NCBI RefSeq assembly: GCF_946221155.1
Contig: NZ_CAMIAN010000003.1
Coordinates: forward strand, 1-64,000
Length of the DNA: 64,000 nucleotides
Direction of reading: 5' to 3'
From: an uncultured Corynebacterium sp.
Lineage (GTDB): Bacteria > Actinomycetota > Actinomycetes > Mycobacteriales > Mycobacteriaceae
Part shown: positions 56,122 to 64,000 of the stretch, piece by piece
Layout of the letters: each line of letters begins with the position of its first letter
Numbering within the stretch: position 1 is the first letter of the stretch
The notes under the pieces: model-generated
Databases searched by the model: none
What the model was told of the DNA's origin: nothing
Seen by the model: the letters and a program-made list of their open reading frames with translations, nothing else
Position numbers and translations under genes: made by a program

Positions 56122-56277
56122 CTAGGTCGAGTCCGACAAGGCGTCTTGTGAGGCATATTCATTTTTCCGTGCTACGGCAATTTGGCATTCAGTCCGCCGT
56201 GTGGCTAAGGCGAGGGCCTCCCTTCGTCTGTATCCGGGGTGTTGAATGGTTTTGTCTCCTTCTTCTGTGTTACTCAT
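56122..56277 (-). CDS. Small hypothetical protein, 51 aa
   Basis: ATG at 56277 preceded by AGGGGGA at about 10 bases. The product is polar and charged (NTEEGDKTIQHPGYRRREAL) and helical, no known motif. It lies downstream of hsdR in the same direction. It may be a remnant. Confidence 0.4.
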   Translation of the reverse strand: MSNTEEGDKTIQHPGYRRREALALATRRTECQIAVARKNEYASQDALSDST

Positions 56278-56346
56278 TTCGGCAAGTCCCCCTGCTCTGC
56301 CTATCGCGGCGAGGTAACGCTACCACTGGCTTTCGTTCTTTGGTAA

Positions 56347-56560
56347 CTACTGTTCGAACGAAGCAATGAGGCCCCGCTTCTCGTTCTCGTTAAGCGAGAT
56401 GCCCATAGACAAGTAAGTCTCGCTCAGAACGCTTGTCCCGTTCAGCCTTTTACTGCACCGCTGAAGGTATTCTTCGGAGTCAGGAACCTCTATCTTGGCT
56501 AATCTCTCTCGAAATCCTTGGTTCGATTGGATCCGATGTGGTAGTGGGCGTCGGCTCAGT
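56347..56560 (-). pseudogene. Start-less ORF fragment after hsdR
   Basis: In a different frame from hsdR, about 60 codons read with good protein character: FRERLAKIEVPDSEEYLQRC, then SVLSETYLSMGISLNENEKR, ending at the TAG 56347-56349. No ATG, GTG or TTG is found in frame after the hsdR stop. Likely the C-terminal remnant of a gene fused or truncated by rearrangement. Confidence 0.4.
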
Positions 56561-59500
56561 AGTGCTCTGCAACGTATTTGTAGACTGCATCGAAAAGTAT
56601 CCCGCGAGGGGGCATGTGGAAGTCAACCAATTTTTTCGAAATGGTGGAGCGCACTTTTCTATCGCCAGTGGAATTGCCAGAACTCCACCCAGAAAATGTC
56701 ACTGTTCGCGCGATCTGGTCAATCTCTTTCGCGAGAAGTTCCACCACGATAGAAGAATCGTCCGGTTTGTACTCAGTGACAATCTGAGTGAGCGCACCAA
56801 CGTGATCATCGGGTAGGAGAGAGATTTCCTCTTCGGCCCCCGAACGATCTTCGCTATCGTGATTGCGCTTATCCAGTTCGCGAATCTTTCGCGCCAAGCG
56901 AACCGCTTGCTCGATGAATTTCTCGGTGTCCTCCATCGTGGCGGTGGAACGCGTACGCAAGTTTTCCAATTGCTCCGCAAGGGAGACATACACAGTAGCC
57001 CCGTCAGATTTGGCAAGGCGTAACTTGATCCGGCGATCAATCGAGTCCAAGATCTCGTCAGCGGTAACCGCATCCGGATCAAGTTCATCCCCGTCCGGGT
57101 CAAGCATGTCGGTTAATTCTCGCAACTTATCGATAGTGTCCGATGAGACTTCCAAGCGCTTGAGACTTTTCACCCGAACATTTGAGATCGAATCGTGGAC
57201 TAGTTGGATCGTTTTCGCGCCCAACTTCTCCCATACGAGGTCAAAGTCAGTTTCGGCCCCCTTCGCCACCTGATACAACTGCGCAAGCCACTTGTAATCC
57301 TGCTCGTGCTTGATCACTTGCGGGTTGGGATACAGCACCTCCCACAGTCCTTCAACAGTCATGAATTCACGCTTGAAAGCGCGCGCGTCATCTTCCTCAG
57401 CAAAACGGTTGGCTGCTGCGGAAAAGGCTTCATAACTGGAGTCGGTCCGGTCGATCCCGTCAAACCTACTAAGTGCAAGTTTGAGCGCCTTATCAAACTG
57501 GACCAGCACTTCTTCGACTTCGACAGGACGATTCTTGTCCTCGGGAGATGCGTCTTTGAGTGCTCGCGCAATGCGCTTAGAGATGCCCACGTAATCGACA
57601 ATGATGCCGTGGGTTTTCTCCTGTCCGGTTTCCGGGTTGGCGTAGCGCCTGTTTGTGCGCGTAATCGCCTGGAATAGCGTCTGCTTCGACAATGGCTTGT
57701 CGATAAACATTGTGCTTTCAATAGGCGCATTAAAGCCGGTCAGCAACTTCGAGGTAACGATAAGAATGTCTGGCGCGGAATCGTGACGCACAAACCTATC
57801 GATTAGTGCATGCTCTTGCGGGCGGGAGCGCTCGTATTTTGTCCATCCGCGCTTCTCGTCCTCTTTCCCGCCGACGGTCATCACGACTTCGGTGGTGTAG
57901 TTCAATCCGCGCTGCTTGATCAGTTCGTTGAGTTTGTGCTCGTAGATTACGCACATCTCGCGGTCTAGAGCCACTACTTGCGCTTTAAAACCAAGCGGGG
58001 TGACATGAGCGTGGTAGTAATCCAGAATGTCGTTGCAGACTGCATCGATGCGATCCGGGTTGAGCACAACCGTTTTCTGTTTGCCGGAACGGTCAGACAA
58101 GTAGGCTGCTTCGTCTTCTGTCAGCCCCTCATCTTCGACAAGCGTGTTAAAGGCTGCATCGAGCGCGTCCTGATCAAGGTTCCAATCTACTAGTCGTGGC
58201 TCGACGATGATCGGCACAGAGGTCTCATCCGCGATAGCGCGTTCCATCGTGTACTTGGACAGCACTTGTCCGGGATCTTTTTGGTTGCCGAAGAGTTTGA
58301 ACGTGTTGCGCCCATTGATGCCACCTTCATTAATCGGCGTTCCGGTCATGCCGAAGAAACGAGCGTTCGGGATGACCTGGCGCATCTTCATGCCAAGATC
58401 ACCGTCTTGGGTGCGGTGCGCTTCATCGATCATCACAATGAAGTTCTCGCTGGAGTTCCACACTTCGCCGGAATCTAAGATCACATCCTTAAATTTCCAG
58501 ATGGACGTAACGATGATGCCTGGGGCCGCATTGGTGACCGTCCTTTTGAGTTGCTTTGCGCTACCGACGTGGGTGATGTTGGCAATACCGGAGTTACGGA
58601 AGTCATCGAGAACGTTCTTCTCCAGGTCTACTCGGTCGAGCCCAATCAGGATGGTGGGCTTTTCGATGTTGGTGTCTTCGAGCAGTTTCATAGCCGTGTA
58701 GACCATCAGCAGGGTCTTGCCCGTTCCCTGGTAATGGTGGATAAGTCCGTTGCCACCGTTGGGTTCGCGCACGCGCGTGTGAATGGCTTGCGCTGCTTCC
58801 ATTTGCACGTAGCGGGGGATGATCTTTCTCGCGCCTGTTGTGCCGGAGCGTTGGAACAGTGTGAAGTCATCCGCGATATTGATCAGCGTGGACGGGGACA
58901 ACAATAGGTCAATTGACCGCTTTGTGCGCTCGATACCGTGTAGGTCGTAGGGGTCTTCGGTCGATCCCCACATGCTCCAGGTGTAGTCGGGCTGGTTAAG
59001 CGAGCCATAGCGGAAGTTTGTCCCGTTGCAGACCACGTTCAAGATATTTGTGGCGAAAAACGCTGGAGCTTTGTTGAGGTAGACCTGGTTAATATCCGAG
59101 ACACCAAGTTTCCAGTCTTGGGTGATATTTTTCGTTTCGATAATGACTATGGGAAGACCGTTGAGAAACAATACGAGGTCGAAACGCTCGTGGGTGTTCG
59201 GGGTTTTGTAGATGACCTCTTTGGACACAATCGCCTGGTTTTTATCTGGGTGATCGAGGTCGAATAAGTGGATGGTCGTGTAGTCAGCATCCCCAATGAA
59301 CTTGTGGGTAAAACCGCTGAAGAGTTGTTGGATGAATTCCTTGTTCGCCTGCATGGGCGAGGATGTGACCGCTTTGCCGAAGATTGCTGATAGGCGCGGT
59401 TCGATCTCATCAAAGCGCTCAGGGTTGGCTTGTAAGGTGGGGTTGAGATCAAACAGTGCTTGTTTGAGGTATTCGGGAATGTAGGGGTCAGCGAGTTCGC

Positions 59501-59597
59501 GGGGGAGATCGTTGGCTTCTTTGAGGGTGAATCCGTTCTGGGAGATCCGGTCTGCAAGGAAGTTTTGAACTGTCGTTTTCTCGCTGAATGTTGCCAT
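56556..59597 (-). CDS. hsdR: Type I restriction endonuclease, motor subunit R
   Basis: 1013 residues. An N-terminal nuclease domain with FDLVLFLNGLPIVIIETKN (PD-ExK; catalytic Asp, Glu, Lys), a superfamily 2 helicase core with HYQGTGKTLLM (Walker A), MIDEAHRTQ (DEAH) and later FGMTGTPI, QAITRTNRRY; a long helical C-terminus ending in YKYVAEHY. It translocates DNA and cuts far from the site. ATG at 59597 follows AAAGGTAG. Third gene of the operon; 159 bases separate it from hsdS. Confidence 0.95.
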   Translation of the reverse strand: MATFSEKTTVQNFLADRISQNGFTLKEANDLPRELADPYIPEYLKQALFDLNPTLQANPERFDEIEPRLSAIFGKAVTSSPMQANKEFIQQLFSGFTHKFIGDADYTTIHLFDLDHPDKNQAIVSKEVIYKTPNTHERFDLVLFLNGLPIVIIETKNITQDWKLGVSDINQVYLNKAPAFFATNILNVVCNGTNFRYGSLNQPDYTWSMWGSTEDPYDLHGIERTKRSIDLLLSPSTLINIADDFTLFQRSGTTGARKIIPRYVQMEAAQAIHTRVREPNGGNGLIHHYQGTGKTLLMVYTAMKLLEDTNIEKPTILIGLDRVDLEKNVLDDFRNSGIANITHVGSAKQLKRTVTNAAPGIIVTSIWKFKDVILDSGEVWNSSENFIVMIDEAHRTQDGDLGMKMRQVIPNARFFGMTGTPINEGGINGRNTFKLFGNQKDPGQVLSKYTMERAIADETSVPIIVEPRLVDWNLDQDALDAAFNTLVEDEGLTEDEAAYLSDRSGKQKTVVLNPDRIDAVCNDILDYYHAHVTPLGFKAQVVALDREMCVIYEHKLNELIKQRGLNYTTEVVMTVGGKEDEKRGWTKYERSRPQEHALIDRFVRHDSAPDILIVTSKLLTGFNAPIESTMFIDKPLSKQTLFQAITRTNRRYANPETGQEKTHGIIVDYVGISKRIARALKDASPEDKNRPVEVEEVLVQFDKALKLALSRFDGIDRTDSSYEAFSAAANRFAEEDDARAFKREFMTVEGLWEVLYPNPQVIKHEQDYKWLAQLYQVAKGAETDFDLVWEKLGAKTIQLVHDSISNVRVKSLKRLEVSSDTIDKLRELTDMLDPDGDELDPDAVTADEILDSIDRRIKLRLAKSDGATVYVSLAEQLENLRTRSTATMEDTEKFIEQAVRLARKIRELDKRNHDSEDRSGAEEEISLLPDDHVGALTQIVTEYKPDDSSIVVELLAKEIDQIARTVTFSGWSSGNSTGDRKVRSTISKKLVDFHMPPRGILFDAVYKYVAEHY

Positions 59598-59756
59598 TGT
59601 CCGTCTACCTTTTATGTGGCTTCGCCGTAGGAACCTTCTATTTGTGAAAGAGGTGCATGAATATGACGATTGTAGCAGGTGAAGCGGGGCTTTTTGGAGC
59701 GTTTTATGGGGTGGGTGGGGTGAGAGATTCAAAATGACTTACTACCCGCGCACCTC

Positions 59757-60926
59757 TTACGCCACAGCGTGATCTGTTGTAAACATTTCCGCTACTTCAC
59801 GCACGTCTTTATCACCAGAAAGCAGCGCGTGAAGCACGTCTTTTCGCACCTGTTTGAGAGCTTCTTGGGCGTGTTGTGCAGACTCTAGGTAAGAATCGAG
59901 CGTTTGCATTTTCTCGACGATCTTTTCCTGTTCTTCGAGAGATGGGAAGGGCACCTTAATTGCCTGACATGCGGTTTTCGTAATCTTTGGTCTGGATGAA
60001 CCAGTGATGTAAGCGGAAATGTCGGAGTATTCAACGGCTAGCGCCACGTACTGGGTCGTTGCGTCAGTATCTGCCTTGACGATATGGGCATGGTTATTAA
60101 CCCAGAATTTTCCATCAGCAAGAAAGGCGATAGGCAGTTTTCTTGATCTGATATTTTCGCCATCTTCGGCAATCAATAAGTGCAAGCCTTCAAACAGAAA
60201 GCCATCTACATAATCCGCTACTCCGCTAGCACCGTAGTAAGGATAAGGTCCAGGTACTCGATCAGCCTTCTTCACTGGCTTCCTCTTGTTATCATGGAAA
60301 TCTACAATTTCTTGTAGAGGTTTCATTTCGAATTGTTCTGCCATTTGCTGAATGAATGACCTGAGAATACCTTCGCGCATTTGCCCTGCACTGGAAATCT
60401 CACGGTCGCCCGCCTGGATCAGGTTGTCAACAGTCCGCACCAAATTGACGATCTCGCGTTGCTCTTCGATAGGCGGGAGTTGAACAGGCAACGCTTTAAT
60501 GGCTCTAGCGGACAATTCGACTTGGTTCGTACCGCCTGTTGCTACCTTTACGAGGTCTTGTTCTTTCATCAGTATGTCGGCAAACAAGTCACCTAATACC
60601 AGTTCAGATTTTGGGCGCAAGAGTGTGACGTGGCTATCTAGGGTTAAGTCATCGTCCAAGCCCTCAATTAAGGCGCTTCTGCCCACAGTTCCTGTTCCGG
60701 TCGAATTGACGAGAACATCCCCGTTGCGTAGATAGAGCCCTTCGGGCACACTCACTTGTTCAATATCAGTAAAGCGTAAGTGCTCAGTTTGGAGAACACG
60801 GTCATTTCGAACACATTTCTGGTTCACAACTGCCAAACCATGCTCGACGTACTTTGGTTGTTTACCGCGCCGAATTACCTCGCAAATGTCCCCAAGTGTG
60901 GTGTTCTTCCAACCGTCCCTAGTCAC
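59757..60926 (-). CDS. hsdS: Type I restriction-modification specificity subunit
   Basis: 389 residues with two target-recognition domains, each ended by a conserved helical spacer (IEEQREIVNLVRTVDNLIQA, about 150-170; LEEQEKIVEKMQTLDSYLE, about 338-356). TRD1 begins near WKNTTLGDICEVI, TRD2 near MKPLQEIVDF. It defines the bipartite DNA target. Overlaps hsdM by eight bases. Confidence 0.93.
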   Translation of the reverse strand: MTRDGWKNTTLGDICEVIRRGKQPKYVEHGLAVVNQKCVRNDRVLQTEHLRFTDIEQVSVPEGLYLRNGDVLVNSTGTGTVGRSALIEGLDDDLTLDSHVTLLRPKSELVLGDLFADILMKEQDLVKVATGGTNQVELSARAIKALPVQLPPIEEQREIVNLVRTVDNLIQAGDREISSAGQMREGILRSFIQQMAEQFEMKPLQEIVDFHDNKRKPVKKADRVPGPYPYYGASGVADYVDGFLFEGLHLLIAEDGENIRSRKLPIAFLADGKFWVNNHAHIVKADTDATTQYVALAVEYSDISAYITGSSRPKITKTACQAIKVPFPSLEEQEKIVEKMQTLDSYLESAQHAQEALKQVRKDVLHALLSGDKDVREVAEMFTTDHAVA

Positions 60927-62490
60927 CGAAACTAACCTCCTTCAAGAGGTTGCGGAATGCGTCACGGGCGCGCTCGCGCTCCAATTCTGCTTCATTCCAT
61001 TCCGCGATAGATGCTTCAAGATCCACTTCAACATCCGTATTCGCCTGGACATAACGACCAATGTTGAGGTCGTAATCATTATCGGCGATCTCGTCCATGT
61101 CTACAAGACGGAACTCAATACCTTCATCAGCACCGTCCACATCTTCCTCGTCGTGAAACGCTGACAAGATCGCATTCACATCGCCATCGGTAAGTTCGTT
61201 CATGTTTGACCCCTTGACGAAACGCGTGGATGCATCCACAAAAAGAATCTTGTTCTTACGCTCTTCCGACTTCTCAGCGCGCAGGATCACAATGCAAGAC
61301 GGGATTGTTGTTCCGTAGAAAACATTGTTCGGCATACCAATCACTGCTTCGATGAGATCACGCTTTAAAATCTCCGTGCGAATCCGCTTCTCTGCGTGTC
61401 CTCGGAACAAAATGCCGTGGGGCATGACTACACCGATTCGTCCCGTTTCTGGCTTCATAGATGCAATCATGTGCTGCATAAACGCAAAATCTGCGTACGA
61501 ATTGGGAGCCAGATCGCCAATAATGCGAGGGTCATCTTCCCAGGTTTCCCAACCCCAGTCCTCAACGGAAAACGGTGGGTTGGCAATAACCACATCGTAC
61601 TGTTCAAACGTGTTGTCCGGTCTGCGGTTGCCAGGATCGAGCAGGGTGTTGTCGTGAATGACCTTATGCTCTGGTTGATTGTGGATGTACAGGTTCATCC
61701 GCGCGATAGCCTGCGTGGTCATGTTCTTTTCTTGCCCGCGCAAGGTAAGTGTTCGTGGGTCACCACCGTGCTCTTGAACAGTGTTACAGGCTTCGATGAG
61801 CATGCCACCTGAACCACACGCGGGGTCGTAAACCGACTCTTCGGAGTGAGGATCGAGAAGGCGGGTAATCAGACGCACGACCGGGCGCGGGGTAAAGAAT
61901 TCTCCCGCGCCAGTGCCGGAGTCATCCGAGAACTTCTTGAGTAGGTACTCGTACGCTTCTCCGAAGGAATCGCCCGGAACAGTCTCCGCGTTAAAGGTAT
62001 GCTCCGCCAACTTCGAGAGCATCTTTCGGAGTCCTTCTTCTTTTAGGCGCTCCTCATTGCCGTAGGCAGCATCTCCGAAAATGTTGGAAAGTTGCTCCGG
62101 ATTGGCTGCTTGGATCGCGGTCATGGCTGAGCGTATTCTCGCCCCGATGTAGTTCCTCGGGTTGAGAGCGTTCGCCTTATCCTTACGGATGCTCTCGGGA
62201 ATGTCCTTATCCAGATAGACGTTTTCCCACGACGCGCCCGGTGGGATCACAAAGGCGTGATAATCGGCTTCAATCTCGTCACGGGTTTCAGGGGCGAGAT
62301 CTACGCCTTCGTAATCCGCTTCGAACCGTTCTGTTTCGTACTTGTAGTTGTCACTAATCCACTTCCAGAACAGTGCGGGGAACACGTAGTTCTTGTAGTC
62401 GGAAGCGTCCATAAACCCACGAAGCGCCGTGGCCGCTCCCCAGAGGGTTCGTTCTAGTTCGGTACGTGTAATCGGGGTTCGAGTGCTCAT
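60919..62490 (-). CDS. hsdM: Type I N6-adenine methyltransferase subunit
   Basis: 523 residues. N-terminal helical domain with RTLWGAATALRGFMDASDYKN; catalytic domain with DPACGSGGM (222-230, SAM binding) and NPPF (304-307, target adenine). ATG start; first gene of the operon. It methylates host DNA and pairs with HsdS. Confidence 0.96.
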   Translation of the reverse strand: MSTRTPITRTELERTLWGAATALRGFMDASDYKNYVFPALFWKWISDNYKYETERFEADYEGVDLAPETRDEIEADYHAFVIPPGASWENVYLDKDIPESIRKDKANALNPRNYIGARIRSAMTAIQAANPEQLSNIFGDAAYGNEERLKEEGLRKMLSKLAEHTFNAETVPGDSFGEAYEYLLKKFSDDSGTGAGEFFTPRPVVRLITRLLDPHSEESVYDPACGSGGMLIEACNTVQEHGGDPRTLTLRGQEKNMTTQAIARMNLYIHNQPEHKVIHDNTLLDPGNRRPDNTFEQYDVVIANPPFSVEDWGWETWEDDPRIIGDLAPNSYADFAFMQHMIASMKPETGRIGVVMPHGILFRGHAEKRIRTEILKRDLIEAVIGMPNNVFYGTTIPSCIVILRAEKSEERKNKILFVDASTRFVKGSNMNELTDGDVNAILSAFHDEEDVDGADEGIEFRLVDMDEIADNDYDLNIGRYVQANTDVEVDLEASIAEWNEAELERERARDAFRNLLKEVSFGD

Positions 62491-62870
62491 TCCTTGGATC
62501 CTTGTGTCTAAAGAGTTGCTTCACGTTACTGGTTGATTATCGCTTGCTTAGTTTGTTTTCTTTGTCCATGGTTGCCCACAGCGGGGTAAGCAATGTACGG
62601 CCTCAATGGGGCATCTCTATGGTGGACTTTCGTAGGTTGTCCCGAGTAGTAAATGTGCATGTGCTCGTACACTTCGTAAGATACTCAAGCGGTCGGAGGG
62701 TTTGTTCTAGACAACCCTGGTAGTCGCACAGCTCCAACGCTTGGCTATTAGCGAACTCAAAAACACCCGCCTCGGAACGTGCAAGAGGGGCTTTCAAGAC
62801 TTGATTCTCCTTACGCGAAACAGAGCTTTTCCAGGAAGGAGCTAGAAGCGCATTGACCTCCAAGAATTAG
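62491..62870. other. Gap between tRNA-Arg and hsdM
   Basis: 380 bases; one leftward open frame (62603-62863, 86 codons) has no ribosome-binding site I trust and no recognised motif. The hsdM promoter should lie here; I cannot point to it with confidence. Confidence 0.4.
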
Positions 62871-62947
62871 TGGCGCCCCCGGCAGGACTCGAACCCGCGA
62901 CACATGGGGTAGAAACCCACTGCTCTAATCCACTGAGCTACGGAGGC
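62871..62947 (-). tRNA. tRNA-Arg(TCT)
   Basis: Minus strand. Acceptor GCCTCCG pairs with CGGGGGC; discriminator G; CCA encoded. Anticodon loop TTTCTAC between GTGGG and CCCAT, anticodon TCT. T-arm CGCGG-GTTCGAGT-CCTGC. Its 3' end faces the restriction-modification island. Confidence 0.94.
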
Positions 62948-63146
62948 ATACGAGTAGATGATAATGCACGCGCCCGCGCGCTGAAATTGCGGGGCGACCA
63001 TGCCGTAAGCGTGGCATAGCCGCGCAGGTCGGTGCCGGGGTATCGTGGCACCGATCTGCGGCCAAAATGCGCCACCACTGTGACACAACCAACATCACAA
63101 AACCAGGAAGTTCGCCCTGTCCGGAGCGCAGGGTAAGGTTCGAAAC

Positions 63147-64000
63147 ATGTCCTCCCAGGCAGATCAGGAAGCTAAGCAAGCAGCGCAAGCCAAGTCCGCG
63201 CAGGCGAAGCAGGCGGAAACCAAAGCGAAGCCCGCGCAGGCGCGGCAGGCGGAAGCGCAAGCCCCGACCCAGCCCGCGAAGCTGGGCAACCCCGGCCTCG
63301 TGTACCTCATCGGCGCACTCGTCGCCGGGTGTTTCGGTGCGGTCATCGGCTACTCCTTCCTCGGCGAATCGCTCGCCCTGCTGGGCATTCCGGATCCCGG
63401 CCCGCTGACCACCGTCGGTCTGCCCTTCGTCCGCGGTGCGGCGATCTTTATCGGCTGCCTGGGGCTCGGCGGGTTCCTGATGTCCGCCTTCGGCACGCCC
63501 GCGGATAAGCAGGGCTACCTCACGCTCGACGGCTTCCGCGCCGCCCGCACAGGCACCTGGGGAATGATCGGCTTCGCCCTCCTGTCGATTCTGCTGATCC
63601 CTATGTACATGTCGGACATCTCCGGCAGCCCCCTCCAAGAGGTGCTCAAGCCCGAGTACTGGGGGATTGCACTGGATCAGGTGTCGGCGTCCAAATCCTG
63701 GCTCTGGGTTGCCATCTTCGCTGGCGCGGCCGGTGGGCTGTCGCTGCTCACGCGCAGGTGGATCTGGCAGCCGATCTTCCTGGCGCTGTCGGTCCTTTCG
63801 CTGGTTCCGCTGGCCCTGGAGGGGCACTCTGCGGCGGGTGGCAACCACGACTATGGTGTGAACTCGCTGCTCTGGCACATCATTTGCGTCTCGCTGTGGG
63901 TGGGTGGCCTGCTGGCCCTGCTGGCGCACGCGAAGCGCCGCGGCCCGCACCTGGCTCTCATCGTCCAGCGCTACAGCACCCTGGCACTGTTCTGCATCAT
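63147..64000 (+). CDS. CopD/CtaG-like membrane protein, N-terminal part
   Basis: ATG at 63147, cut by the window end. An alanine/lysine/glutamine-rich cytoplasmic head (about residues 1-50) precedes at least six membrane segments. GIPDPGPLTTVGLPFVRGAA and SLWVGGLLALLAHAKRRG (with a His-containing LWHIIC helix) fit the CopD domain of actinobacterial CopD-CtaG fusions involved in copper handling and cytochrome oxidase assembly. TAAGGT, 7 bases before the ATG with TTCGCC 17 bases further, suggests a leaderless mRNA. Confidence 0.78.
   Translation, partial: MSSQADQEAKQAAQAKSAQAKQAETKAKPAQARQAEAQAPTQPAKLGNPGLVYLIGALVAGCFGAVIGYSFLGESLALLGIPDPGPLTTVGLPFVRGAAIFIGCLGLGGFLMSAFGTPADKQGYLTLDGFRAARTGTWGMIGFALLSILLIPMYMSDISGSPLQEVLKPEYWGIALDQVSASKSWLWVAIFAGAAGGLSLLTRRWIWQPIFLALSVLSLVPLALEGHSAAGGNHDYGVNSLLWHIICVSLWVGGLLALLAHAKRRGPHLALIVQRYSTLALFCI

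Noticed and set aside
62603..62863. Leftward ORF of 86 codons next to tRNA-Arg
   Set aside because: No convincing ribosome-binding site or motif; kept only as part of the gap description.
51645..62903. 19-base identity between the T-arm regions of tRNA-His and tRNA-Arg, which could be read as island attachment repeats
   Set aside because: Both are T-arm sequence, naturally conserved, and the interval contains core genes orn and cmrA, so it is not a mobile unit.

Overview
The window is high-GC actinobacterial DNA, most probably from a Corynebacterium. The host genes include a mycolate reductase (cmrA-like) next to orn and tRNA-His, and the order rph - rdgB - DUF3817 - small membrane protein, both of which I know from mycolic-acid bacteria. 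I do not assign a species. About 39.6 kb (8211-47877) is one apparently intact siphovirus-type prophage; the rest is chromosome.

Left chromosomal arm (1-8210): end of an MBL-fold hydrolase, rph, rdgB, an M20 amidohydrolase, two small membrane proteins, tRNA-Leu(TAG), bcp peroxiredoxin, a DUF3618 protein, an AbrB-type membrane protein and a luciferase-like flavin oxidoreductase. A 115-bp inverted-repeat element lies before the phage junction; a relative sits at 50.5 kb.

Prophage (8211-47877): it is integrated in the 3' end of tRNA-Lys(CTT), with a 26-bp core repeated at both ends and pairs of TGACGAC arm-type sites inside each end. The leftward immunity block is integrase, an unknown gene, ImmA/IrrE peptidase, RhuM and repressor. 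It faces a rightward early operon across a compact switch: two good promoters and four GCTAACG half-sites, with the repressor predicted to be leaderless. The early operon carries a Cro-like protein, antirepressor, YqaJ exonuclease and RecT annealase, two different SSBs, a replication initiator with an iteron-like origin inside its gene, RusA, and many small unknown genes. One leftward lone gene (15786-16454) looks like a moron. A leftward trio of tiny genes at 26972-27458 (HTH protein plus two micro membrane proteins) is driven from a promoter holding a perfect 18-bp palindrome. After an HNH gene and a cos-like palindrome, coding-strand composition flips and the late genes run: terminase S/L, portal, MuF-like, scaffold, P22-type coat, terminator, connectors, major tail, tail chaperones with a -1 frameshift at GGGAAAC, tape measure, tail proteins, three collagen-like proteins, terminator, amidase endolysin, holin and two membrane proteins.

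Right chromosomal arm (47926-64000): an L,D-transpeptidase lipoprotein, a phytoene/squalene synthase, the second repeat element, a copper chaperone, a flavin reductase downstream of tRNA-His, orn and cmrA. Then comes an island-like stretch (about 53.4-62.9 kb) that ends at the 3' end of tRNA-Arg(TCT). It holds a broken regulator, a PIN-domain protein with an unrecognised 264-residue partner, decayed DNA, and a type I restriction-modification operon (hsdM-hsdS-hsdR). The window ends inside a CopD/CtaG-like membrane gene.

Most novel candidates: the PIN/264-aa pair, the palindrome-controlled leftward micro-operon in the prophage, the lone moron, the isolated tRNA T-arm/acceptor modules at 15.2-15.5 kb, and the paired 115-bp chromosomal repeat.
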